Assembly: GCA_003154775.1 (NCBI GenBank)
Contig: PMES01000042.1
Location: 1 to 58,103 of the forward strand
From: Acidobacteriota bacterium
Lineage (GTDB): Bacteria; Acidobacteriota; Terriglobia; Acidiferrales; UBA7541
Length of the DNA: 58,103 bases
Reading direction: 5' to 3'
Below are positions 25,778-33,188 of this stretch, piece after piece. The position numbers were made by a program, and so were the translations under genes. Below the pieces are notes generated by a model, which worked only from the letters and a program-made list of their open reading frames with translations, had not been told where the DNA came from and did no database searches. Every line of letters begins with the position of its first letter. Positions within the stretch are counted from its first letter, which is position 1.

Positions 25778-27115
25778 ATTGTTTGGCGGCATCAAGTTGT
25801 AATAATAAGTGAAACGCAGCTCAATGTATTCCGCCTTGAATTTGGACGGAAGAGGCTCGAACGGATTGGACCCGCGGATGGAAGAATACGCGGCACGATC
25901 CAGCGGCTCTTTCCCCGAACTGAACACCTGCACAGGCTCCCCGTCCGGTACCGCCCCATTCTTCAGGATACGGAATTGTAGCGAAACGACTCCCTGGTCG
26001 CCCAACGACACGGACGCCGGCATCACAGCAAACCAGTTCTGCTTCACCTTTATGTACACGCGGTGCAGGTAGTCGTTGAAATCGATGCCCTCATTGTCCG
26101 TGAGCATCTGAACCGCCCCATAGGCGCTTCCGTGTCCACTGCCGCCCCCTTGCCCACCCCCGCCCGGGAGCCGCCCCCCCCCTCCAAGCGGCGCCGGGGC
26201 ATTTATTTTCCCGGACTGCCGCGCGGCATCGCGAATGGTATCGCCAGGGGATGACTGTTTCGGCAGGATCAATCCGCTCTGCGGCACCGGCATATCAGGA
26301 GTTTCCAGTTTCAGCGGTGTCTTGGGAAGATCGCCTCTGGCTCCTTGGGGCGGCTGCACCGTCGGCGCAACCGCGTTGGGCTGCGGTACCGGCGCGCTAG
26401 GCAGCTCTCTCTTCGGTGGTTCTGGTTGCGGCGCAGGAGGGGGCGGCTCGATGGGCGGCGCAACCCTGCGCAAAATGTTGGGATCGACGCTCACAGATTC
26501 ATGGGGCACGGGCGCTGTCCTGGGCGAGGGCCTCAACGAATCCAACGCTCCCGGCGGCAAAAGAACCGTGATTTGTCGCCGCGCGATCTCCTCTTCCTCG
26601 TTCGTACGCACGTGCGGCCCGAAGATCTTCGGCTCGAATATCAGGAACAGCGCCAGCAAGATGTGCAGAGCGATGGAAATGACGCGCGTTATTGCGTCGC
26701 CGAACGACCCCTGGCCTGGCCGCTCCGGCGTGAGGAACGCCACCTCGCCCGTTTGCAGGATGTCCGGCTCAACCAGTTCTTCCGAGACCTGCGGCAGCGG
26801 CGAAAACTCCTCTGGCGCCACGGCGCCTTGCGGCACGGTCACGCGCTCGTCCATGTCCGTCGGCTGGAGCGGCAGGTGGGACTCCTCCGGCCGCTGCACC
26901 GCTTCTACATTGACGTCCCGCGGCACCACCACGCGGGTAGCGATGGATTCGAGTGGCAGGTTCGTCGGAATGGTCGATTGACCGTCCAGCCTTACAATCG
27001 GCAAGTTCGACGGCACTAAAGTCCGTTCGTCCAGCGTGGTCGGCCGCCGCCGCGTTGTCGCCACATCGGTGGCTGGCAGGCGGGCGCCAATCGGTACCAG
27101 AATTCGCGGAATCAT
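25775..27115 (-). CDS. TonB-like protein with proline-rich linker
   Basis: A 446-residue envelope protein. Residues 1-140 are predicted cytosolic and unrecognised. A single membrane span is at about 143-161 (VISIALHILLALFLIF). A long Pro-rich periplasmic linker follows (about 190-300), then a Gly-rich hinge, and a TonB C-terminal-type domain (about 345-446: FNDYLHRVYIKVKQNWF, VVSLQFRILKNG, AAYSSIRGSNPFEPLP). TonB proteins carry energy to outer-membrane receptors; the long N-terminal part differs from classic TonB, and no ExbB or ExbD is nearby. Its ATG overlaps the Gfo/Idh stop by 4 bases, which ties it to the lipid A operon. Confidence 0.8.
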   Translation of the reverse strand: MIPRILVPIGARLPATDVATTRRRPTTLDERTLVPSNLPIVRLDGQSTIPTNLPLESIATRVVVPRDVNVEAVQRPEESHLPLQPTDMDERVTVPQGAVAPEEFSPLPQVSEELVEPDILQTGEVAFLTPERPGQGSFGDAITRVISIALHILLALFLIFEPKIFGPHVRTNEEEEIARRQITVLLPPGALDSLRPSPRTAPVPHESVSVDPNILRRVAPPIEPPPPAPQPEPPKRELPSAPVPQPNAVAPTVQPPQGARGDLPKTPLKLETPDMPVPQSGLILPKQSSPGDTIRDAARQSGKINAPAPLGGGGRLPGGGGQGGGSGHGSAYGAVQMLTDNEGIDFNDYLHRVYIKVKQNWFAVMPASVSLGDQGVVSLQFRILKNGAVPDGEPVQVFSSGKEPLDRAAYSSIRGSNPFEPLPSKFKAEYIELRFTYYYNLMPPNN

Positions 27116-28122
27116 CGTTTTGTTTTATCCACCCCGGATGGTGCTACAGGTTGGACGCGCGCGGCGTGTTCCCAGATGCTCGTCATCACCGCGCTCGCTA
27201 ACTCCAACGCGGCTCGCCCGGACGCCCCATCCGTCTTCGGGGAAACTCTCGTCCGCACCGCCTCCACAAACGCTTCGAGTTCTCCGCGCAGTGGCTCGAC
27301 CGGCGGTGCCGTCAGCTTTTCAAACGCAAATTCCGGTTGCGGACCCGGCCGCTTCACGCCAATCCGCAACGCATCGCGCCGCGCGTAATCCAGGGAAATG
27401 TACTCGTGCCGCTGGAAGAACCGCATCTTCCGCACGCGCTCCGTGGATACGCGGCTCGCGGTTACGTTGGCCACCGCGCCGCCCGCAAACTCCAGCCGCG
27501 CATGCGCAATGTCCACTTTGTCCGTCAGCACGGGAATTCCCACCGCTTTCACTTCCGTCACGCGCTCTTTTACCAGCGCCAGCAGAATATCCAGGTCGTG
27601 AATCATCAAATCGTAGATTACGTCCACATCCAGGCTTCGCGGTGTGAATACCCCCAGCCTGTGCACTTCAAAGAACAATGGCCGGCTCACGATGGGTTCC
27701 ACCGCCAGCACCGCTGGATTGAAGCGCTCCACATGCCCTACCTGCAGAATCCGCTCATGGCGGCTGGCCACCTCCAGCAGGGCGTCCGCTTCCGCCAGAG
27801 TGCTGGCCATCGGCTTCTCGACCAACACATCGATGCCCATCTCCATCAAGCGGCAGCCAACTTCCGCGTGCGCCACCGTCGGTACGGCCACGGTGGCCGC
27901 GTCCACAACCCCTCGCAAATCCTCCAAACGGTTGAACGCGCGAGTCGCAAATTCTTGCGCTATCCCCGTCGCGCGCGCTCCATCCCGGTCGAAAACCCCG
28001 GCCAGCTCCACGCCCCCCATTTCGCGATACACCCGCACGTGGTTCCGGCCAAACTCCCCCGTTCCCACTACAGCTACCCGAATTTTCCGCGGGTCTCCCG
28101 CCTGGCCGCTGTTCCCACTCAT
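27112..28122 (-). CDS. Gfo/Idh/MocA family oxidoreductase in the lipid A operon
   Basis: NAD(P)-dependent sugar dehydrogenase-type protein, 336 residues. The Rossmann motif VAVVGTGEFGRNHVRVY is at the N-terminus, the EKP motif is in DVLVEKPMA, and HDLDILLAL fits the C-terminal domain. It overlaps lpxI on one side and the TonB-like gene on the other, each by 4 bases. In some bacteria a Gfo/Idh enzyme (GnnA) next to lpxA oxidises UDP-GlcNAc on the way to 3-amino lipid A; the context makes that attractive, but no GnnB-type transaminase is in the window. The substrate is therefore unproven. Confidence 0.85.
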   Translation of the reverse strand: MSGNSGQAGDPRKIRVAVVGTGEFGRNHVRVYREMGGVELAGVFDRDGARATGIAQEFATRAFNRLEDLRGVVDAATVAVPTVAHAEVGCRLMEMGIDVLVEKPMASTLAEADALLEVASRHERILQVGHVERFNPAVLAVEPIVSRPLFFEVHRLGVFTPRSLDVDVIYDLMIHDLDILLALVKERVTEVKAVGIPVLTDKVDIAHARLEFAGGAVANVTASRVSTERVRKMRFFQRHEYISLDYARRDALRIGVKRPGPQPEFAFEKLTAPPVEPLRGELEAFVEAVRTRVSPKTDGASGRAALELASAVMTSIWEHAARVQPVAPSGVDKTKR

Positions 28123-28988
28123 TCTTTATTCATTCCCCCGGAACCCCGTTTGGGTTCCGCAACCTGTTCGGGAGAAAAGGCTTGTATGGCAATTCCTACG
28201 GTGTCCGCCAGTTCGATCAGCTTGGGCCGGTCAAAGAGCAGCGTGCGCGCGGCGTCAATGGCCAGCGCCGTCGCTCCTGTGCGCTTCATGGTTTCGACGG
28301 TCGGGAGTCCCACGACGGGTACATCGAAGCGCATATCCTGCCCGGGCTTGCTCACTTTCACGACCACCAGCGGCCGTCCATTCGCAAACCGCGCCGCTCG
28401 CTCGATTGTCTCATCCGTTCCCTCCATCGCTTCCACCGCCACGCAGGCGCGGTCCGCGATCACCACGGTCTGCCCGATATCCATCGCGGCAATCTGTCGC
28501 GCCACGCCCAGTCCGTAGGCGAGGTCGGCGGCTTCGTGCTCATTGGGCGCGCGGCGCGTCAGCACACCCGCGTCGGGCAACAGCGGTTTTAGAAACAGGG
28601 TGGAATCCACCAGTTGAATCCCTTCTTCTTCAAGCACTTTGGCCACCGCGCCGATCAACGAATCCGTGTTTTTCCTGGGCAACGATAGCAACAATTTCGC
28701 CAGCTTCCAGTCCGGCCGGATCGCGCTGAAAATCTTGTTGTGCTTCACCTGACCGGCCATCACCGCGCGCGTCACACCTTCGCTCTGCAACAACTCGATG
28801 GCCTTGCTCAGTTCTCCCAGGCTGACCCAGTGTACGCGCTTCGCAAATTGCGCCAATTCCGGCGAAGCCTCCTCCTTAATCGCCAGCACCGCCATCTCAA
28901 TTCCCTGGCTCCGCGCACCCTCCAGCACGAGAAACGGAAATCTCCCGTTCCCCGCGATCAGTCCCCAACCTTCCCTATTGGCATTCAT
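28119..28988 (-). CDS. lpxI: UDP-2,3-diacylglucosamine pyrophosphatase LpxI
   Basis: Hydrolyses UDP-2,3-diacylglucosamine to lipid X in lipid A synthesis; LpxI replaces LpxH in many non-enteric bacteria. The 289-residue product has the two-domain LpxI layout (formerly DUF1009): GLIAGNGRFPFLVLEGAR, VMAGQVKHNKIF, DSTLFLKPLLPDAGVLTRRAP, DIGQTVVIADRACVAVEAMEGTDE, and KPGQDMRFDVPVVGLPTVE with the conserved acidic residue. It starts 43 bases after lpxA and ends overlapping the Gfo/Idh gene. The assignment is firm from sequence and context. Confidence 0.94.
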   Translation of the reverse strand: MNANREGWGLIAGNGRFPFLVLEGARSQGIEMAVLAIKEEASPELAQFAKRVHWVSLGELSKAIELLQSEGVTRAVMAGQVKHNKIFSAIRPDWKLAKLLLSLPRKNTDSLIGAVAKVLEEEGIQLVDSTLFLKPLLPDAGVLTRRAPNEHEAADLAYGLGVARQIAAMDIGQTVVIADRACVAVEAMEGTDETIERAARFANGRPLVVVKVSKPGQDMRFDVPVVGLPTVETMKRTGATALAIDAARTLLFDRPKLIELADTVGIAIQAFSPEQVAEPKRGSGGMNKE

Positions 28989-29031
28989 TTCAAGATTCCA
29001 GACCGCGTCCCAGCCCTTGCCAACCCTGTTC

Positions 29032-29817
29032 TTATTTCACGATCCCGCGCTCTGCCTTCTCGACAAAATCCATCAGTTCTTTTACGTCCGCGGAATCCCC
29101 CCACGTTTTCCGCATCTCTTCCAGGGCCTGCGAAGTATTCTTCTTGGATCGCAACAGCACCCGGAACGCCCGCTGGAGCGTCTTGATCCGCTCCGCCGAA
29201 AATCCCTTGCGCTCCAGCCCGATGGTGTTTGGGCCGAAGCACTTCGTCTCCCGCTCGGTCACCACGAATGAAAACGGCAGCACATCCTGCGTGATTACGG
29301 TGGACGCGCCGACGTAGGCGTAGCGCCCCAACCGGCAGAACTGGTGCACCGGCGAAAATGCCCCGATGGTCACATAATCCTGCACCGTTACGTGACCCGC
29401 GAGCGTCGCGCCATTCACGAACAGCGTGTTGTTGCCCACCTGGCAGTCGTGTCCCACATGCGCATACGCCAGAAAAGAATTCTCATTCCCAATGCGGGTA
29501 GTGCCGCCGCCTTTAATTGTTCCCCGGCTGATGGTCACATACTCGCGAAAAATGTTCCCCTCGCCTGCGACCAATTCGACGCGCTCCCCGCGATACGTAT
29601 AGTCCTGCGGATCGCCGCCAATCACCGTGAACGGATGAAACACGTTTCGCGCCCCGAATTTCGCCGGGCCTCGCACCACCGCGTGTTCGTGCAGCACGCA
29701 CCCTTCACCCAACTCAACGCCGCAACCCACCACCGCGAAGGCGCCGACTTGCACACCTTTCCCCAGCTTCGCTTCCGGCGAAACTATCGCTTGCGCGTGG
29801 ATTTGCTCCTCATCCAT
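29032..29817 (-). CDS. lpxA: UDP-N-acetylglucosamine acyltransferase
   Basis: First enzyme of lipid A synthesis: transfers a 3-hydroxyacyl chain to UDP-GlcNAc. The 261-residue protein has hexapeptide repeats through residues 7-190 (left-handed beta helix) and the catalytic H123 in AYAHVGHDC, matching H125 of E. coli. The C-terminal helical part contains GFSAERIKTLQRAFRVLLR. The ATG at 29817 lies 2 bases after the fabZ stop; an in-frame extension overlaps fabZ. If the neighbouring dehydrogenase acts like GnnA, this LpxA could use an amino-sugar substrate; I cannot judge that from sequence. Confidence 0.95.
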   Translation of the reverse strand: MDEEQIHAQAIVSPEAKLGKGVQVGAFAVVGCGVELGEGCVLHEHAVVRGPAKFGARNVFHPFTVIGGDPQDYTYRGERVELVAGEGNIFREYVTISRGTIKGGGTTRIGNENSFLAYAHVGHDCQVGNNTLFVNGATLAGHVTVQDYVTIGAFSPVHQFCRLGRYAYVGASTVITQDVLPFSFVVTERETKCFGPNTIGLERKGFSAERIKTLQRAFRVLLRSKKNTSQALEEMRKTWGDSADVKELMDFVEKAERGIVK

Positions 29818-29819
29818 CT

Positions 29820-30272
29820 TCAGGATTTCGTTGGCTCTTCGCGGTCGGCCATCACGCACAACATCGTCGCTTCCGTCGTCAGCTTGCCCTCAACAAACGC
29901 CTTGGCCTTGATCTTGCACAGATCGCCCTTCCACGTCAGGATGTCCACCTCGATCCGCAGTTGATCGCCGGGCACCACCGGCCGGCGGAACTTCACGTCC
30001 GTCATCGAGGCCAAATACAGCAACTTCCGGTCGCGGTCGGGGATCTCCAGTAGCAGTAGCAATCCGCCGGCCTGTGCCATCGACTCCAGTATCAGCACGC
30101 CCGGCATCACCGGCTTTCCGGGAAAATGGCCTTGGAAGTAAGCCTCGTTAATCGTGACGCTCTTCGCCGCCACGATCCTTTTGAACCGCACGATTTCCAG
30201 CACCTTGTCAATCATGAGAAACGGATACCGGTGCGGAAGGTATTTCTGTATTTCGTTGATGTCGAGTTGCAT
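29820..30272 (-). CDS. fabZ: 3-hydroxyacyl-ACP dehydratase FabZ
   Basis: Hot-dog fold dehydratase of fatty acid elongation, 150 residues. The catalytic His and Glu are H49 and E63 in FQGHFPGKPVMPGVLILESMAQAGG, and the N-terminus LDINEIQKYLPHRYPFLMIDKV is characteristic. I chose the ATG at 30272 because GGAGCACGC precedes it and the 30 extra residues upstream are low quality. It heads the fabZ-lpxA-lpxI-Gfo/Idh-TonB run; a fabZ-lpxA pair is common, as both draw on 3-hydroxyacyl-ACP. No lpxD is visible upstream. Confidence 0.95.
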   Translation of the reverse strand: MQLDINEIQKYLPHRYPFLMIDKVLEIVRFKRIVAAKSVTINEAYFQGHFPGKPVMPGVLILESMAQAGGLLLLLEIPDRDRKLLYLASMTDVKFRRPVVPGDQLRIEVDILTWKGDLCKIKAKAFVEGKLTTEATMLCVMADREEPTKS

Positions 30273-30462
30273 GCGTGCTCCGGCGCCGCCACTCCCCTGC
30301 TCTACGGCGCATCTCCTGATTCCTGCAAACTTACTATTATAAGCAATCTGTACGGCCAGCAAAGATTATCTTCTACGCACCGCCTCGTCTGCCTTTTCCT
30401 CACTCTCTCCGGTGTTGCCCGGTGTTGCCCTGCGTTGCCGGCGTTGTTACCATGACTCCTTC

Positions 30463-31620
30463 ATGGCTACCCGTTCACTTCCACAGACACTTCTTGCCCT
30501 GCTCCGCCCCCGGCTGCCTAACATGTTGGAAGTCCTCCGGCAACTCACGCTCCTGGAGTCTCCCAGCCTGGATAAAGAACGCGCCGACCGCTGCTGTGGC
30601 TTTCTCGCGGACGAATGGCTGCTGCGCGGCACGCTCGTCCAGGTGCTCCGTCAGAAGCATCGCGGCGATCATCTCCGCATCGTCTGGTCTCCCACCATTG
30701 CACCGCCCAGAGCGCAGCTCCTCGTCCTCGGCCACTATGATACGGTCTACCCCACCGGTACCATCACCAAAATGCCCTATCGCCTCTCGGGGGACAAAGC
30801 TTATGGCCCCGGCACTTTTGACATGAAGGCCGGCATTGTCCAGGCGCTTTTTGCTCTCGAAGCCTTGCACGAGGCGCAAGCCATGGTTTCCAAGCGCATC
30901 GTTTTCCTGTGGACTTCCGACGAGGAGATCGGCAGCGAATCCTCCCGCGTGCTCATCGAATCGGAAGCCCGCCGCAGCGACGCCGTCTTTGTCCTTGAGC
31001 CGTCACTCGGTCCGCGCGGGCTCGTCAAAACTTCCCGCAAGGGCGTCGGCGAGGCCGAAATCATTGTTCATGGCCGCTCCTCGCATGCCGGCCTGGCCCC
31101 GGAAGAAGGCGTCAACGCCGTTCATGAGCTCGCCGCGCAAATCGCCCGCATCGAAAAGTGGAACGATCATCGCCGTGGCGTCACCATAAATGCGGACGTC
31201 GTCGAGGGCGGATCAGGCGTCAATGTCATTCCCGAACTAGCCAAAGCCCAATTCGATCTGCGTGCCTGGCGCACGGCCGATATGCGCGCCCTCGAAAAGC
31301 GCTTACATGGATTGAAACCCATTCATCGCGGCGCCAAGCTCGAAATCCATGGCGGCTTTGATCGCCCGCCGCTCGAACGCAAGCAAAGCGCCGTTCTCTT
31401 CGGACGCGCCGCTTCCCTCGCCAAGCAGCTGGGCCTCTCCCTGGGCGAAGCCGCAGCCGGTGGCAGTTCCGACGGGAACTTCACCGCAGCGCTGGGTATC
31501 CCGACGCTCGATGGCTTCGGCGCCGTCGGCGATGGCGCGCACTCCGCTCACGAACACGTGCTTACCAAGACCATGCCCGTCCGCGCCGCACTCCTCGGTG
31601 CTCTCCTCGCCTCTTCGTAA
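30463..31620 (+). CDS. M20 family metallopeptidase (carboxypeptidase G2-like)
   Basis: Zinc-dependent peptidase/deacylase of 385 residues. Metal and catalytic motifs are visible: HYDTVYPTG (His ligand and catalytic Asp), GPGTFDMKAG (bridging Asp), TSDEEIGSESS (Glu pair), and VFVLEPS. A dimerisation (lid) domain runs from about 185 to 290 (GRSSHAGLAPEEGVNAVHELA). The arrangement is close to glutamate carboxypeptidases. No signal peptide is evident, so it is probably cytoplasmic. The ATG at 30463 was preferred to the longer frame from 30412. It converges on the TPR-peptidase gene. Confidence 0.9.
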   Translation: MATRSLPQTLLALLRPRLPNMLEVLRQLTLLESPSLDKERADRCCGFLADEWLLRGTLVQVLRQKHRGDHLRIVWSPTIAPPRAQLLVLGHYDTVYPTGTITKMPYRLSGDKAYGPGTFDMKAGIVQALFALEALHEAQAMVSKRIVFLWTSDEEIGSESSRVLIESEARRSDAVFVLEPSLGPRGLVKTSRKGVGEAEIIVHGRSSHAGLAPEEGVNAVHELAAQIARIEKWNDHRRGVTINADVVEGGSGVNVIPELAKAQFDLRAWRTADMRALEKRLHGLKPIHRGAKLEIHGGFDRPPLERKQSAVLFGRAASLAKQLGLSLGEAAAGGSSDGNFTAALGIPTLDGFGAVGDGAHSAHEHVLTKTMPVRAALLGALLASS

Positions 31621-31658
31621 ATCGCCGTTCGGATTGGCTTAGGCGCGCAATGGGACTC

Positions 31659-33110
31659 TTACTGCCCGTAGCTCTTCTTCAAATACTCCGCCGTCCCCTG
31701 CATCAAATCCCCGTAATCGCTGTGCAGCACCTCGCGCAGCGCCTCCTCGGTCGATCGCCCTGCCGCGATTCGATCGAGTATCTTCTCGATATCTCCCATC
31801 CCGCCTGTCTGCACGATGAATTCCACGTTTGCCAGCGACCAAGCATACGAATACCGCACCACATCTTCCGATAGTCCCAGCCACGATCCTTCCAGCTTCG
31901 ACAGCGCCGCCGCATGTCCTTGTTCGTAAACCTGTACCAGCACGGCCGCGCTTTCATCGCTTCGTTTCCCTTCCATCCATTGCGCTACGCCTTCTTGCAG
32001 CCAGGTCGGCGCCCGCCCGTGGGTCTTCTGTTGAATAAAGCTGTGCGTCAGTTCATGCCGCAGAACGCGCGACAACTCCGGGGTCACTCCCGTCAAACCC
32101 TGCACCGGCACGCGAATCCGCCCGTCATTCAGCGCTCCTACCCACTCCGGCGCTTTCGTGATGTCCGCAAATCCCTGTTCCGTGTACAGCACGACTCCAA
32201 TGGGCTCAGGCGGCGAGTAGTTCAGCGCCGATTCGATCTGCTGGTAATGCCCTTCCAGCGTGTGCAGAACGTCGCGTGCCAGTCCCGGTTCCGCCGCGCC
32301 GTTGTACCGCAACTGAAAGTGCGCGCTCTCGTTTTCCCGGTAATTTTCCTCTTCCCGGATGTCACGCTCCGCCTTTTCCAGCGCTGTCTGTACGTCGGCA
32401 TCACGATGAATGGACTGCGCTTTCTTCCAATCCTGCACCGCCAGATCCGGCCGGTTCATCCCGTAATAGGCCCAGCCGGACAGCTTGTACACGTCGGCAT
32501 TGCCCGGCGCCAGCCGTCTGGCATGATCGAGGTACTCCAGCGACTGCCGGAATTCGCTCCGCTGTAATTGGATATATGCGACATTCATGAGCAGTACCGC
32601 TTGCTCCGGCGTGTAGGAAACCCCTGCCCGCGCATCGCTCAACGCGTGATCCAGGTCCCCATGGGAAAGTTCAAACTGAGATGCCGCGTGATGCGCCAGG
32701 GCCGCGCGTTCATTGGCGTTCGCGCTGCCTCCGCGTGCCTCTGCCTCCAACTGCGCGATGTAATTCCGGTCAATCGATCCGTCGTGAACCGCGCCATGAT
32801 CTATCTCCGTTCCGTTCGCCGTGGTCTCCATCGTGGGTGGTGCGATGTTCAGATTTGCCGCGGCCGCCGCGGGCGATTCCGTCACCGGCAGTAACCCGCC
32901 TTTTTCAATGTGATCCACGATGGATTTCGGCAACGTCAATTGCCCCGCGGAGGTCTCGCAGCGGATCTTGTCCCCATCCTCCACCACGTTGTAAGCCAGG
33001 ATTTTCTGCCCGTTTTTCAGGACGATTTTGTCCGCGCACGCGGCTGCCGCCGCCAGCAGTATGCCGGCAATCAGGCATGTGATTCTTGCTGCGCTCCACC
33101 TTCGCTGCAT
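31659..33110 (-). CDS. Exported TPR and gluzincin peptidase-type protein
   Basis: A 483-residue protein with a signal peptide (CLIAGILLAAAAACA). After a short domain (DKIVLKNGQKILAYNVVEDGDKIRCET), TPR-like helices cover about 140-255, and a 'peptidase MA-like' domain covers 260-480. The zinc motif H352-E-L-T-H356 and the third ligand E373 (WLQEGVAQW) are intact, so a metal-dependent peptidase is likely. The substrate is unknown. It ends convergent with the M20 gene and starts divergent from the M1-like gene at 33189, with 78 bases between the two starts. Confidence 0.78.
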   Translation of the reverse strand: MQRRWSAARITCLIAGILLAAAAACADKIVLKNGQKILAYNVVEDGDKIRCETSAGQLTLPKSIVDHIEKGGLLPVTESPAAAAANLNIAPPTMETTANGTEIDHGAVHDGSIDRNYIAQLEAEARGGSANANERAALAHHAASQFELSHGDLDHALSDARAGVSYTPEQAVLLMNVAYIQLQRSEFRQSLEYLDHARRLAPGNADVYKLSGWAYYGMNRPDLAVQDWKKAQSIHRDADVQTALEKAERDIREEENYRENESAHFQLRYNGAAEPGLARDVLHTLEGHYQQIESALNYSPPEPIGVVLYTEQGFADITKAPEWVGALNDGRIRVPVQGLTGVTPELSRVLRHELTHSFIQQKTHGRAPTWLQEGVAQWMEGKRSDESAAVLVQVYEQGHAAALSKLEGSWLGLSEDVVRYSYAWSLANVEFIVQTGGMGDIEKILDRIAAGRSTEEALREVLHSDYGDLMQGTAEYLKKSYGQ

Positions 33111-33188
33111 CTCTTTATTCTAGACCGCTGGGGCACTCCACCCGCCACCGCCTTGTTCCTTCATGCCGAATATGACTACACTCTTTCC

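Noticed and set aside
32910-33188. N-terminal extension of the M1-like peptidase
   Set aside because: It runs antisense through the start of the TPR-peptidase gene; a clear signal peptide begins at the GTG at 33189.
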